Positions 9,401 through 18,200 of a stretch of DNA of 64,000 nt are shown piece by piece. The translations under genes and the position numbers were made by a program. The stretch's first letter is position 1; every line of letters begins with the position of its first letter. Source of the DNA: an uncultured Pedosphaera sp. (lineage in GTDB: Bacteria; Verrucomicrobiota; Verrucomicrobiia; Limisphaerales; Pedosphaeraceae); the NCBI GenBank assembly GCA_903918755.1, contig CAIXFN010000101.1, positions 1 to 64,000 of the forward strand. Reading direction: 5' to 3'. Below the pieces are notes generated by a model. The model saw only the letters and a program-made list of their open reading frames with translations, was not told the origin of the DNA and made no database searches.

Positions 9401-10735
9401 GCGGTGCTGGAAACCCTTTGCCGGCTCTACTATCAGGAGGCGGATTGGGATGGTTCCTGGTGGGGGACGCGGCCCGACACGAGCGGACCTTATTTCAAAT
9501 GGACGACGTGGTCCGAGAGTGAAAAAATTGGCCGCGCACTCCTCACCGCCGTAGCGAATGCCGATGAGGGGACGCTGCATTATCTGCTGGAGGCTTTCCT
9601 GGCGAACAAGATTGATGTGCCAGGCTTGGGGGGCACGCTGATGAAGATTGCCGACCAAAATCCAAAAGCCCGGCCGGCGGTGGTGGAGCTTTTCGGGCGG
9701 CAGACCATGCTGAACCGGGAAAGTCTCGCGTTTCTTGAAGCGGTGGCGAAGGACGCGAAAGCGGAGCCGGCCTTGCGGACCAAGGCATTTGATTCCCTGT
9801 TACGGGCCGCCAATCAGACCGAGGGAGTGGAAGCCGTCGTGCGGGTGCTGGCCGCGGTGGGCGGGGCGCGGGAAGCGGGCAGCCTGGCCGGGCAATGGCG
9901 CGACGGTTTTGTGCGCGACCGCCGGCACGCCCGGAACGCCGGGTATTTCCAAAAACTGGCGACCAGCGGGATTCCCGCCGAGCGGGAGCTGGCCTATGGC
10001 GTGCTGCTGCAAATCGCGGCGACACCGAATAATCAGGCCCGGCAGGCCCGCACCACCGCCCAACAAGCGATCGAGGCAGCCTGGAAATCCACCTACGCGG
10101 CTAGTTTACTGCGCGCGATCGGCGATTACCGGGCCACGAATTATGTGGAGCAGGTCCGGGGGCGCCTCGCGGATGCCAATCCCGAAGTGGCCGTTGCCGC
10201 GGGTTATGCGGCCACCCAATTGGGCTTGAATACCCCGGCCCTCACCGCCGCGGCGGATCGCAAGGACGTCATTGGAAAACTTGTCTACGCCGATGTGCTG
10301 GCAGCCGCCTTGAAGATTCCGGGCGATCCGCAAGCCGGCGCCCAGTGGTTTGAGAAACTCTCCTGTGTGAAATGTCACACGGTTTCCAAGAGTGAACCGC
10401 TCAAGGGGCCGTTTCTGGGCGACATCGCGACGCGGTATGGGCGGCCGGAAATTATTGAATCCATCCTGCGGCCCAGCGCCCAGATCGCCCAGGGATTTGT
10501 CACCACCACCGTGGAGACCAAGGATGGCAATGAATACGATGGTTTTATCGTCAAGGAATCGGGTGATTCACTGGAAATTCGCAACCTCGCCGGGGCCAAC
10601 GTTATCGCGAAGAAGGACATCGCCAAACGCGGGACGCGAACGCTTTCCATCATGCCGGAAGGCCTGGCGGACCAACTGACTCCGGGTGATCTGGCCTCCC
10701 TGGTGGCTTATTTGCAATCCCTGAAGGGACTTTGA
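6431..10735 (+). CDS. ThuA / discoidin / PVC-type dehydrogenase / HEAT / cytochrome c fusion
   Basis: This 1434-aa exported protein has, in order: a signal peptide (1-36); a ThuA-like domain (about 41-255, 'ALLICGGCCHDY', 'AVNLHCAMHCY'); an F5/8C discoidin-like domain (about 284-410, with 'AVDGDGDTRW'); a PVC-type dehydrogenase propeller (about 430-780) with DTDGDGVAD and DDNGDGVAD calcium-loop motifs; a helical HEAT-like region (about 785-1290); and a C-terminal cytochrome c with CVKCH (1312-1316) followed by a PVC-type tail. Such proteins are thought to act in periplasmic sugar or polyol oxidation, with electrons leaving through the haem; the substrate here is unknown. An in-frame ATG at 6449 is an alternative start. 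The pairing of ThuA and dehydrogenase domains, separate genes elsewhere, is notable. Confidence 0.9.
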   Translation: MSQSLFMRFNLPRARAAVFLLVAGFALLPFHRTRAADTQPIRALLICGGCCHDYAHQKKILTEGISARANVEWTIVHEGDGSTSHKMSIYNDPDWAKGFDVVVHDECFADVTDEAFVEGILKPHRAGLPAVNLHCAMHCYRVSFEKYKGWFEFTGIDTRFHGAQLPIDLSFVDHQHPITQGLADWRTINEELYNAREVFPTVTPLVYGAQGKDKNLLAWANNYHGTRVFSTTLGHNNETVADARYLDLVTRGLLWSVGKLNADYQHPAKRVLAEVKPGKMVMAPINLALQKPATASGSQDGHAPGDAVDGDGDTRWCAPDGGNGYWWQVDLQKPEALTGCRIQWEQDGAAYQYKIEGSADANSWRLLAEEKGGSRPQADTHRFKAEGIRYVRVTVNRAADGAWASFFECEVLGTQMVPTSATRAAASDPRLGEVKVPAGFEKTLFAGPPDISYPTCISASPSGEVFVGVDQNGSLDAKPDRGWVVRCLDTDGDGVADKFNIFAKMDSPRGIVFDHNTLYVMHPPVLEAYYDDNGDGVADRSEVLVSGLAHDLKFRGADHTCNGVRMGIDGWLYIALGDYGAIHAVAKDGSELQVHGGGIVRVRPDGTELELVVQGTRNIYDVAIDPLMNIFTCDNTNDGDDWNVRLTHMIPTGMYGYPSLFRNFSDEMIPTMVDYGGGSPTGSLFLDEPGFPGGYGYGLYTCQWGWNTVTRHPLTPAGASFQAPSKDTFIGMTRPTGIDADGQGSVYAASWKGATFNYSGPNVGYIARVTPANLKPAPFPDFAKTSDEQLLGHLASPSAVWRLHIQREILRRGTKPVFLTGLERLAAGTAGLPVRVAAIFTLKQLGGVAAQEALLRLLRQDSLRQYALKALADRKPEAAKLPSQAFVDGLMDSNPAVRLQAVIALDRLGRGEAAAAILPLLADGDGAVAHVAFRALVALKASDVCFQALDQSKTALIPGATRVLRNLHEPKVVAGLLERLQSSDMAAGRRAVLETLCRLYYQEADWDGSWWGTRPDTSGPYFKWTTWSESEKIGRALLTAVANADEGTLHYLLEAFLANKIDVPGLGGTLMKIADQNPKARPAVVELFGRQTMLNRESLAFLEAVAKDAKAEPALRTKAFDSLLRAANQTEGVEAVVRVLAAVGGAREAGSLAGQWRDGFVRDRRHARNAGYFQKLATSGIPAERELAYGVLLQIAATPNNQARQARTTAQQAIEAAWKSTYAASLLRAIGDYRATNYVEQVRGRLADANPEVAVAAGYAATQLGLNTPALTAAADRKDVIGKLVYADVLAAALKIPGDPQAGAQWFEKLSCVKCHTVSKSEPLKGPFLGDIATRYGRPEIIESILRPSAQIAQGFVTTTVETKDGNEYDGFIVKESGDSLEIRNLAGANVIAKKDIAKRGTRTLSIMPEGLADQLTPGDLASLVAYLQSLKGL

Positions 10736-10799
10736 AAGATGCCCGTTGGTGCGGGTGGGGACGCGGCTTCCCCCCGCACCGGCGCGGGGGAGGTTACGA

Positions 10800-10828
10800 A
10801 ATTCGGACACAATTGTCCTTGCCGAATT
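10800..10828. repeat. Nested inverted repeat
   Basis: AATTC is followed by GGACA-CAAT-TGTCC and then, after TTGCC, GAATT. The inner stem is a perfect 5-bp hairpin and the outer 5 bp pair across a 5-nt bulge. It may be an intergenic palindromic element or an operator. Nothing here fixes its role. Confidence 0.45.
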
Positions 10829-10884
10829 CTGGGGGATGGGGCATGGTAATGGTATTCGACAAATGATCCAAAGTGCCTGGTTAC

Positions 10885-10917
10885 GGGGACTGCGCGGAGT
10901 AGCGCACGACCGTCCCC
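10885..10917. repeat. Bulged hairpin (GGGGAC-TGCGC...GCGCA-GTCCCC)
   Basis: An 11-bp two-part stem: GGGGAC pairs with GTCCCC and TGCGC with GCGCA, with a 5-nt one-sided bulge (CGACC) and a 6-nt loop (GGAGTA). A G5 then T6 tract follows about 20 nt later. It could be an RNA element, a terminator relic or a dispersed repeat. Confidence 0.45.
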
Positions 10918-11133
10918 TCGTCCCATGCGCGGGGGATTTTTTGGCGGAGAATTACAACCTAAGATGTTCGCCCGGGTTTTGTGTGAGCCAGGGGTGAGCG
11001 ATTCCATCAAAGCCGGTTAATTGATCAAGAACCTTCCAATCCTGCCGGAGTCGTCCGGTCTGGCTATCTGTTGCTTGGAACTCCCCGTTCCACTCCCGGG
11101 AAAGGAAGCGGTAAATCCAAGAAAGTATTCCAT

Positions 11134-14100
11134 ATGCTAAAACGTATCCTGACAGCGGTCAGCTGCCTATTTGTGGCAGTGATGACCAGCTCCGCGACCG
11201 TCACGGTCCAGGGCTGGTGGCATTACGGTGAAGTCGCGGATCTCTACGGGGATTCCAGTGGTAACGGTCGGCGCTTTGGGAGCGCCTTTTCCCGGGTGGG
11301 CAGCGGTAATGCGGGGGTGGGCATCGAGCCATTTGGCGCGGGCGGTCCCCTCGGAACCTCGGGCTACACCAGCACCAGCTGCCTCTATTGGACGCCCACG
11401 CATGTGGACGCGGCCGGCATGTGGAATATCGGTTATAATCCCCCGGCAACGAATTACGTCATCGAGTGCTGGTGCCTGCCGGAATATCCCGGCACGAAAC
11501 CCGGAAATCGTTCCTGGCTGTTTTGCAGCGGTTCTTCCGGCGGCGTGAAATTCCAACTGACGAACGACAGCGAAGGAATCATGGCGATCTCGGCCGTAAT
11601 CATCGGTTCCGAAATCACCATTGGTGATCCGTGGGTGGTGGACACCAACCATTGGACGCACCTGGCCATCGTCAACGACGGCGGCACCTGCACCTATTAT
11701 GTCAATGGTGTGCCCAATGGCGCGCCGGATGTCGGCCACGCCCTGGCTTCGGTGCCAGCGGGCGATGTCTTTGCCGGTTCCGCCCCCGGGACCCAACCCA
11801 CCTACACCGGGTATCTGGACGAATTGCGGATGTCCACCTTTGCCTCCGGCCAGTTTTCCACCAACGACCTGCTGACGCGCTCCCTGGCTCCCAATATCCT
11901 CGTGCAACCACAAACCACCACGGTTTGGAGCGGTGGTGCCGCCCCGTTCTCGGTGGGCGTGGCCTTCGACAATAGCACGACCTATCAATGGTACCGCGGG
12001 AATGTCGCCATTCCGGGTGCCAACTCCAGTGGTTACACTCTGAACGTGGTCGGAGCGGGTGACAACGGGGCGCAATTCTATTGTGTCCTGAACAATTTCA
12101 CCGGCATTGCGAAGACCACTTCGGTGGCGACTTTGACGGTGCTGGCCACCAATCCTTCCAATATCGCGGCCTATCAGAGCGCCGTGACGGCGGAATCCAG
12201 CCTCGTGGCGTATTATCCCGTGGATGGCAACACCGGCGGCACGCTGACCGATGTCAAAGGCGGTCATAATGGCACGCTGGAAGGCACGGCGGAATATGAT
12301 GGGCGCACCAACCACGCCTTTGGCGTCCGCTCGCTCCGGCTGAAAAATACCGCGGATGGTGACGTTTCGATCCCGAACAATCCCGCTTTTGAGTTCGCCA
12401 GTGGCAACGGCACCATCGAAGCCATTGTGGCTTTGGAACCCGCCATTTCGACCGCCGCTGAAACCATCTTTGCCGAAGCCTCGGACGGTGGCGACCCGGT
12501 TTACTATGCCATTCTGACCAGTCCGGATGGCGGTTCGCTGATTTACACCAACGATTCCCTGACGCAGCCCATCACGTGGGCCTTGCCCGTGTCGCTCCTG
12601 GGCCGGCAGGCGCACGTGGCCGTCGTGTTTAACAACGGCGATGTCACCGCTTACGTCGATGGCCTTTCTTTGGGCACGAAGGTCAACCCGAGCTTCGGTA
12701 TTTATACCGGAGAAAATCTTTGGATTGGCTCGATGGGCCTGAGTGGCCGCGGTGAATTCACGGGTTCGCTCGATGAAGTCGCGGTTTACGGCAGCGCGCT
12801 GAGCGCCAATACCATTGCCATCCACAACTCCAAGTTCCTGTTTGGCACCAACACGGCCGCGCCTTCGATCACGGCCCTGCCCGCGACCGGCACGAAGACG
12901 CTGTTGGCCGGCGGTCTGGCCTCCTTCTCGGTCAAGGCTTCCGGGACCGCCCCGCTGAGCTATAGCTGGACGCGCAACGGGACGCCGATCCCGGGAGCGA
13001 ACGCCGCCACTCTCACCCTGTCGCCGACCGCCGTCGCGCAATCGGGGACCTATGGGGTGACGGTGTCCAACCCTTACGGGTTCACCAACAGCCCGACGTT
13101 TGTTCTGAACTTCACCACGCCGGGCGATCGTTACTCCTCCCTCGTCATGGCGGACAATCCGATGGCCTATTGGCGTTTGGATGAGACCAACGGCACCACC
13201 GCGTTCGATGCCGCCGGTGGTCATGATGGCGCCTATTCCGGCGCGGTGACGCTCGGCGCCGGTGGCGTGCTGCCGGGGATTGCCGATTCCGGGGCGCATT
13301 TCTCGGGCGGCAACGCCCAGGTGCCTTTCTCGGCGACGCTGAATCCCAGCGGTCCCTTCTCCGTGGAATTGTGGGTCAAGCCGGATGACATCAACATCTA
13401 TGTCCCGATTTGTTCCCAATTCCGCAACGGCAATGCCCGCGATGGCTGGTGCTTCTACATGGAAAACGATGCGGATTCCTTTGAGACCCACCTGGGCAAC
13501 AACAGCGGGGTGAGTCACTATGCCTACGGGCAGGGCGGACCGTTGAAGCCCAATTACTGGTACCACCTCGTCGAAGTCTGGGACGGCGTCAACACCTCCA
13601 CGCTCTATTCCGAAAACCAGATCGTGGGACAAAACACCCAGGTGGCGCTCGGCGGCACCTATGTGCCGAATCCTTCCGCCCCGCTGCTGATTGGTGTCCG
13701 CAACGGCGGATCCTTCCCGATTCACGGGGTCCTGGACGAAGTGGCGCTCTACAACTACGCGCTGACCACCGACCAGATCTCCAACCATTGGAGCATCAAG
13801 TTCCAAGCCCCGAACGTCACTACCGCGCCCCTCGGCGTTACGAATGTGGAAGGCAGCACCATCACCCTTTCCGTGGTGGCGGCAGGTTTCCCCAACACGT
13901 ATCAGTGGCTGGCGAACAACAATCCGCTGAGCGGCACCAGCAATCCCGATACCACGCTGCATTACCCGCAGGACGTGACCAATGCCACCCTGGTGATTGC
14001 CGAAGCAACGCCGGCGGATTCCGGCCTTTATCAAGTCACCGTGGCTAACCCCCTGGGCACCGTCACGACGGTGGCGGTCAAGGTGCTGATCGTTCCGGAC

Positions 14101-15177
14101 ACGAACAAGCCGGTCGTGGTTTCGGCGACGGCGCTGGGAACCCCCAATGTCAATGGCGGTACGAGCCCGTACCTCGTCAAGGTGCTTTACAACAAGCGCA
14201 TGGACGTCAACACGGCCTCGGACATCACCAAATACTCGTTCAATCCCGCAGTCGGGATCAGTTCGGTCACGATGTCCACGGACTACCGGGCTTCGGTGCT
14301 GGGTGGTGATTGGAAGGAAGTCTTGATTGCCACCACGGGGCTGACCCCGGGGCAAAAATACGGATTGACCGTCTCGGGCGTCAACGATCAGGCGGTCACC
14401 CCGAACACGATCGCCCCCAGCACGACCTATTTCCGGGCGCCGCTGCTCACCAGCGGCTCCGCGGAACTGGATTACTACTACCTCGGTTCGGGCAGTGGCG
14501 TCGCCAACCTGATTGGCAACGCGCTCTTCCCGAATACCCCGCAGACCAACGCCTATCTCACGGCGTTTGATTCGAGCCTGTTTACGGGCGGCGATCTGAA
14601 CAACGTTGGTGCGTTTGGCGCACTGGGTGATAATTACGGTGTCTCCGTCTCGGGTTGGATCAAGCCGACGGTTTCCGGTGATTACACCTTCTTCCTGTGG
14701 AGCGATGACGCTTCGCAACTGGACCTGAGCACGGACGCGAGTCCGTTGAACTTGTCGACGATCGCCTATGAACCCAACTGCTGCCACTCGTTCACGGAGC
14801 CGGGTTCGGTGACCTACACCTCCGATCCGCAGACGCTGGTGGCGGGTCAGTCCTACTTCATCCGTGCCTTGCAGGTGGAAGGCGGCGGCGGCGATTATGT
14901 CAAGGTGGCCTGGCGTATTTCCACGGATGCAACTCCGGCGGCGAACCTCACTCCCATCCCCGGGTTGTATCTCTCCTCCTACAGCCCAGTGGCCCTGCCA
15001 GTGTTTGGTGTGCCGACCATCACCGGCGGGTCGTTCTCGCTGGGTTGGGTCGGATATCAGGCCGTGTTGCAACAGTCCACGGATCTGAAGACCTGGAGCA
15101 ACGTCCCGGGCAATCCCAATCCGCTGGTCGTCCCGGTCGGAGCGAGCCAGCAGAAGTTCTATCGCCTGGTGCAGTAA
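11134..15177 (+). CDS. Secreted LamG/Ig-repeat protein
   Basis: I start at the ATG giving MLKRILTAVSCLFVAVM, a clear signal peptide; codons upstream are not signal-like. The mature protein (about 1320 aa) alternates domains: LamG/concanavalin-like at about 30-265 and 350-570 ('LVAYYPVDG', 'GSLDEVAVYG'), Ig-like at 270-350 ('TYQWYRGN') and 590-665 ('SYSWTRNGTPIPGANAATL'), a third LamG at 670-895 ('MAYWRLDETNG', 'GVLDEVALYN'), another Ig-like at 905-990, an SbsA/Big-like segment, then a PA14-like domain (from about 1110, 'YTFFLWSDDASQLDLST'). The protein ends in a Thr/Ser-rich Verrucomicrobia-type C-terminal strand domain. No PEP-CTERM tail is seen. It is probably a cell-surface or released polysaccharide-binding protein. 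It closes with a strong terminator. Confidence 0.88.
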   Translation: MLKRILTAVSCLFVAVMTSSATVTVQGWWHYGEVADLYGDSSGNGRRFGSAFSRVGSGNAGVGIEPFGAGGPLGTSGYTSTSCLYWTPTHVDAAGMWNIGYNPPATNYVIECWCLPEYPGTKPGNRSWLFCSGSSGGVKFQLTNDSEGIMAISAVIIGSEITIGDPWVVDTNHWTHLAIVNDGGTCTYYVNGVPNGAPDVGHALASVPAGDVFAGSAPGTQPTYTGYLDELRMSTFASGQFSTNDLLTRSLAPNILVQPQTTTVWSGGAAPFSVGVAFDNSTTYQWYRGNVAIPGANSSGYTLNVVGAGDNGAQFYCVLNNFTGIAKTTSVATLTVLATNPSNIAAYQSAVTAESSLVAYYPVDGNTGGTLTDVKGGHNGTLEGTAEYDGRTNHAFGVRSLRLKNTADGDVSIPNNPAFEFASGNGTIEAIVALEPAISTAAETIFAEASDGGDPVYYAILTSPDGGSLIYTNDSLTQPITWALPVSLLGRQAHVAVVFNNGDVTAYVDGLSLGTKVNPSFGIYTGENLWIGSMGLSGRGEFTGSLDEVAVYGSALSANTIAIHNSKFLFGTNTAAPSITALPATGTKTLLAGGLASFSVKASGTAPLSYSWTRNGTPIPGANAATLTLSPTAVAQSGTYGVTVSNPYGFTNSPTFVLNFTTPGDRYSSLVMADNPMAYWRLDETNGTTAFDAAGGHDGAYSGAVTLGAGGVLPGIADSGAHFSGGNAQVPFSATLNPSGPFSVELWVKPDDINIYVPICSQFRNGNARDGWCFYMENDADSFETHLGNNSGVSHYAYGQGGPLKPNYWYHLVEVWDGVNTSTLYSENQIVGQNTQVALGGTYVPNPSAPLLIGVRNGGSFPIHGVLDEVALYNYALTTDQISNHWSIKFQAPNVTTAPLGVTNVEGSTITLSVVAAGFPNTYQWLANNNPLSGTSNPDTTLHYPQDVTNATLVIAEATPADSGLYQVTVANPLGTVTTVAVKVLIVPDTNKPVVVSATALGTPNVNGGTSPYLVKVLYNKRMDVNTASDITKYSFNPAVGISSVTMSTDYRASVLGGDWKEVLIATTGLTPGQKYGLTVSGVNDQAVTPNTIAPSTTYFRAPLLTSGSAELDYYYLGSGSGVANLIGNALFPNTPQTNAYLTAFDSSLFTGGDLNNVGAFGALGDNYGVSVSGWIKPTVSGDYTFFLWSDDASQLDLSTDASPLNLSTIAYEPNCCHSFTEPGSVTYTSDPQTLVAGQSYFIRALQVEGGGGDYVKVAWRISTDATPAANLTPIPGLYLSSYSPVALPVFGVPTITGGSFSLGWVGYQAVLQQSTDLKTWSNVPGNPNPLVVPVGASQQKFYRLVQ

Positions 15178-15203
15178 TTCAGCGCGCTGAATAAGCCATC
15201 ACC

Positions 15204-15239
15204 GGAGACCAGGGGCAACCCTGGTCTCCGTTTTTTTTT
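15204..15239 (+). terminator. Rho-independent terminator for the LamG/Ig gene
   Basis: A perfect 11-bp stem, GGAGACCAGGG against CCCTGGTCTCC, closes a GCAA (GNRA) loop and is followed by G and nine T residues. It lies 26 nt after the stop and works only in the plus direction, since the opposite strand lacks the T-tract. It is the cleanest terminator in the window. Confidence 0.95.
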
Positions 15240-15259
15240 GGAGCAGGACTTAGAGGAAA

Positions 15260-15284
15260 CCCCCGCCCGGCGGCCTCGCGGGGG
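15260..15284 (-). terminator. Possible terminator hairpin of the SNF2 gene
   Basis: CCCCCGC (15260-15266) pairs with GCGGGGG (15278-15284) just past the SNF2 stop on the minus strand. On that strand it is followed by GTTTCC rather than a run of T, so it is a weak candidate. Confidence 0.35.
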
Positions 15285-15294
15285 CGCGCGCGAA

Positions 15295-18200
15295 TCAGTC
15301 CTCGGCGAAGAGGTATTCGAGATCCGTCTTGGAGAGGCTGCGGGCAAAGCCTTCCTCACCCAGCACGTCGGCGATCGTCTGGGCCTTGCTTTGCTGCAAT
15401 TCCCAGATCTTTTCTTCCACGGTGCCGGGGGCGATCAGGCGGTAGGCGTTCACGGTGTTGACCTGCCCAATGCGGTGAGAACGGTCGATGGCCTGGGCTT
15501 CCACCGCGGGATTCCACCAGGGATCGTACAGGACGACGTAGCTGGCGTTGGTCAGATTCAGACCGGTGCCGGCGGCACGGAGGCTGAGCAGGAAGACGGC
15601 CGCACCGGGTTCGGCCTGAAAGGCGCTGACCACTTCCTGGCGTTGTTTGGTCTGTCCCGTGAGGAGGAAAGTCTTGATCTGGCGTTGCTGGCATTCCGCC
15701 TCCAGCAGTTTGAGCACCTGCACAAACTGGCTGAAGACCAAAACCTTTTGGCCTTCGGTGAGCAGCGGTTCGAGCAATTCAAAAAGGGTGTCGGTCTTGC
15801 CCGAAGCGGCGTCGTTGCCCACCAACTGGGGATGGCAGCAGATTTGTCGCAGACGCGTGAGAGCGGCCAGGACGTGGATTTTGCTCTGGTTGAGCCCGCG
15901 ATCCGAGACGACCTGAAAAACCTGCTCGCGGCTGCGGCGCAGTTCGGCCAGGTATAATTTGCGTTGATCGTCACCCAGTTGGCAATCGCGCCGCTCTTCA
16001 ATGCGGTCCGGCAGATCCTTGGCCACGCGCTGCTTAAGCCGGCGGAGCATCAGCGGCCGCAGTTTGGCGGAAAGGCGGCGGCGGGCGATGCGCTGGGCGC
16101 TTTCGACGCCGTCCCCGCGGGGTTCGTAAGTTTGCGAAAAATGCTCCTGGTTACCGAGGTAGCCCGGCTGGACGAAGTCCACAATACTCCATAAATCCAG
16201 GAGCCGATTTTCCAGGGGGGTGCCGGTGAGCGCCAGGAGATGGTCGGCTTTTAGCTGCTTTACGGATTGCGTCACCTGGGCCGCGGGATTCTTGATAAAT
16301 TGGGCCTCATCCAAAATCACGGCGTGAAAGGCGAATTTCTGGAGGGCTTCCAAGTCCCGCCGCAGGAGCGCGTAATTGGTCACGATCAAATCGTGCTGGG
16401 GGATTTGCTTGCGCAGATTATGCCGCGCGGCACCGCTCTCCAGGACCAACACCTGCAGGTGGGGCGTGAAGCGGTTGGCCTCGCGCCGCCAATTGTGCAG
16501 CACGGAGGCGGGGCAGATGACGAGCGAGGGCTTGGGAGCCGGCCCGTCCTGTTCCCGCAACCAGGCCAGCCAGGCCAGGGTTTGGAGGGTTTTGCCGAGC
16601 CCCATGTCGTCCGCCAGGATCCCTCCGAGCCGGAGGCGGCTCAGGTGGCAGAGAAAATCGAAACCCTCCTTTTGATAGGGCCGCAATTCCGCCGCCACGG
16701 AGGCGGGGAGCGGGGTGGGGGGAGTGCCCTTGAATTCCTTGAGTTGGTCTCGCAGGCCTTGCGCCTGGGGAGAGTCGGCAAAACGCTGCCATCCCGCTTC
16801 ATCCAAATGGGCGGCCTGTTCGATGCCAATGCGGTGGGGGACGGGGATTAATCCCTCCACGCCGAGGTCCGCCATGGTTTCGTGCGCGCTCTGCACCGCG
16901 GCGGAATCCAGTTCCACCCAGCCCGAATCCGGCAATTTCACGAACCGGCCGGTCGCGGTTTGCAGCCGCTGCAAGTCGGCGGCGGTCAATTTCAGGCCTT
17001 CCTGTTCCCACTCGGCGGAAACCGCGAGCCAGTCGATGCCGGTGCCTTTGATCATGACCCGGGGGCGCAATTGGCGCGGCATCAGGAACAGGCGGTGAAA
17101 GGCGGGATTGCCCAGGTACTCCGCGTCGGCCGGGCGATCCGGCCAGGCGGTGGCCAAAGTGCTCAGGAAGGCTTCGGTGGCGTCGCCGACCCAAAGGCCG
17201 GGCTCCGGGGTGAACCAATCCAGTTGCCGCAGCCATTGCGTGACGGGCTCCAGCCGGGGATCATCCAGGATTTCCGGTTTTTCAGCGGTCGACTGGTGTT
17301 TGGCGTCCGGTTGCCAATCATGACCGTTCCATACCCAGAGACTCTGGTCCCGTTCGCTGCGGGCGAGTAACCGGAGCCGGACGGTTTCGTCCAGTAGTTC
17401 GAAAATGAATTGCGGCTGGGCGGAGTGCGCGACACAGAGTTGGGACCAATCCACCCCGGGTACAGAATGATGCTTGCGCAGTTGCTTGAGCAGCCGGTGG
17501 CTCAATTTGCGGACGGGGAGGGAAGGTTTGCCCGCCCAATGTTCCAGCAACGAAGGCGGAGGGGCGTTGCGCAACAGGTAGAAATTCAAGCCCACCAAGG
17601 CCAGGGGGGGGCGGCTGGAGAAGAACTGCACCTCCGTGAGGGGATGCGTTTCGCCGCCCGGCAACGTCAGCCGCTGGGTGAACAGCAACTCCACCTCACC
17701 CGTTTCGAGATGGGGAGTCAATTCGGCCACCTGCCCCAGGAATTTCAACGAGCCCGGCCCGGTGGCGAGTTCCAATCGGTGGCCCTGACCCCACCGGGCC
17801 AGCCAGTGCAACAGCTCCACGTCGGTGAGCAGCAGGGTGCCGTCGCTGTCCTCGCGCGCGCCGTGGGTATCGGCCAGCCATTGGATAAACTCCCAGTCGT
17901 TGGGTTGAAACAACTCCTGCTCGTGCGCCGCCCGGGTGGTCAGTTCGACGAGTTCCGCCAGGGACTTGTGCTTTTCCCCGGTGCGGGAACGGAATAACTG
18001 GAATTGCACGGCCAGGCGCCGGCGGGCGGGATGGTCGGTGTCGGCGAGCGGCCGACAGAGCACGCGCAAAATGGCCCGGGGCGAGTCGAGATGCGCGGGG
18101 GTGGGGGGCGACAACCACTGCTCGAGTTGTTGCACCAGGCGGCTTTCCTGCTCGGCTTCCTCCACCTCGGCAAAATGATCCAGGTTGGCATTGGCCACCA

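Larger units (their letters stand above)
10736..11133. other. 398-bp spacer rich in inverted repeats
   Basis: No convincing gene lies between the dehydrogenase fusion and the LamG protein. The spacer begins with an imperfect G/C-rich hairpin (10748-10780, GGTGCGGG against CCCGCACC) just after the stop, which may terminate the upstream transcript, and then holds the two hairpins listed separately plus a T6 tract near 10936. The final 100 bp probably contain the LamG gene's promoter, but I do not see a clear -35/-10 pair. Confidence 0.6.

Noticed and set aside
11167-15072. 1301-codon open frame on the minus strand, antisense to the LamG/Ig gene
   Set aside because: It is rich in Arg/Gly/His, has no signal or domain, and arises from the high-GC third positions of the sense gene. 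The sense frame has a signal peptide and ordered LamG/Ig domains.
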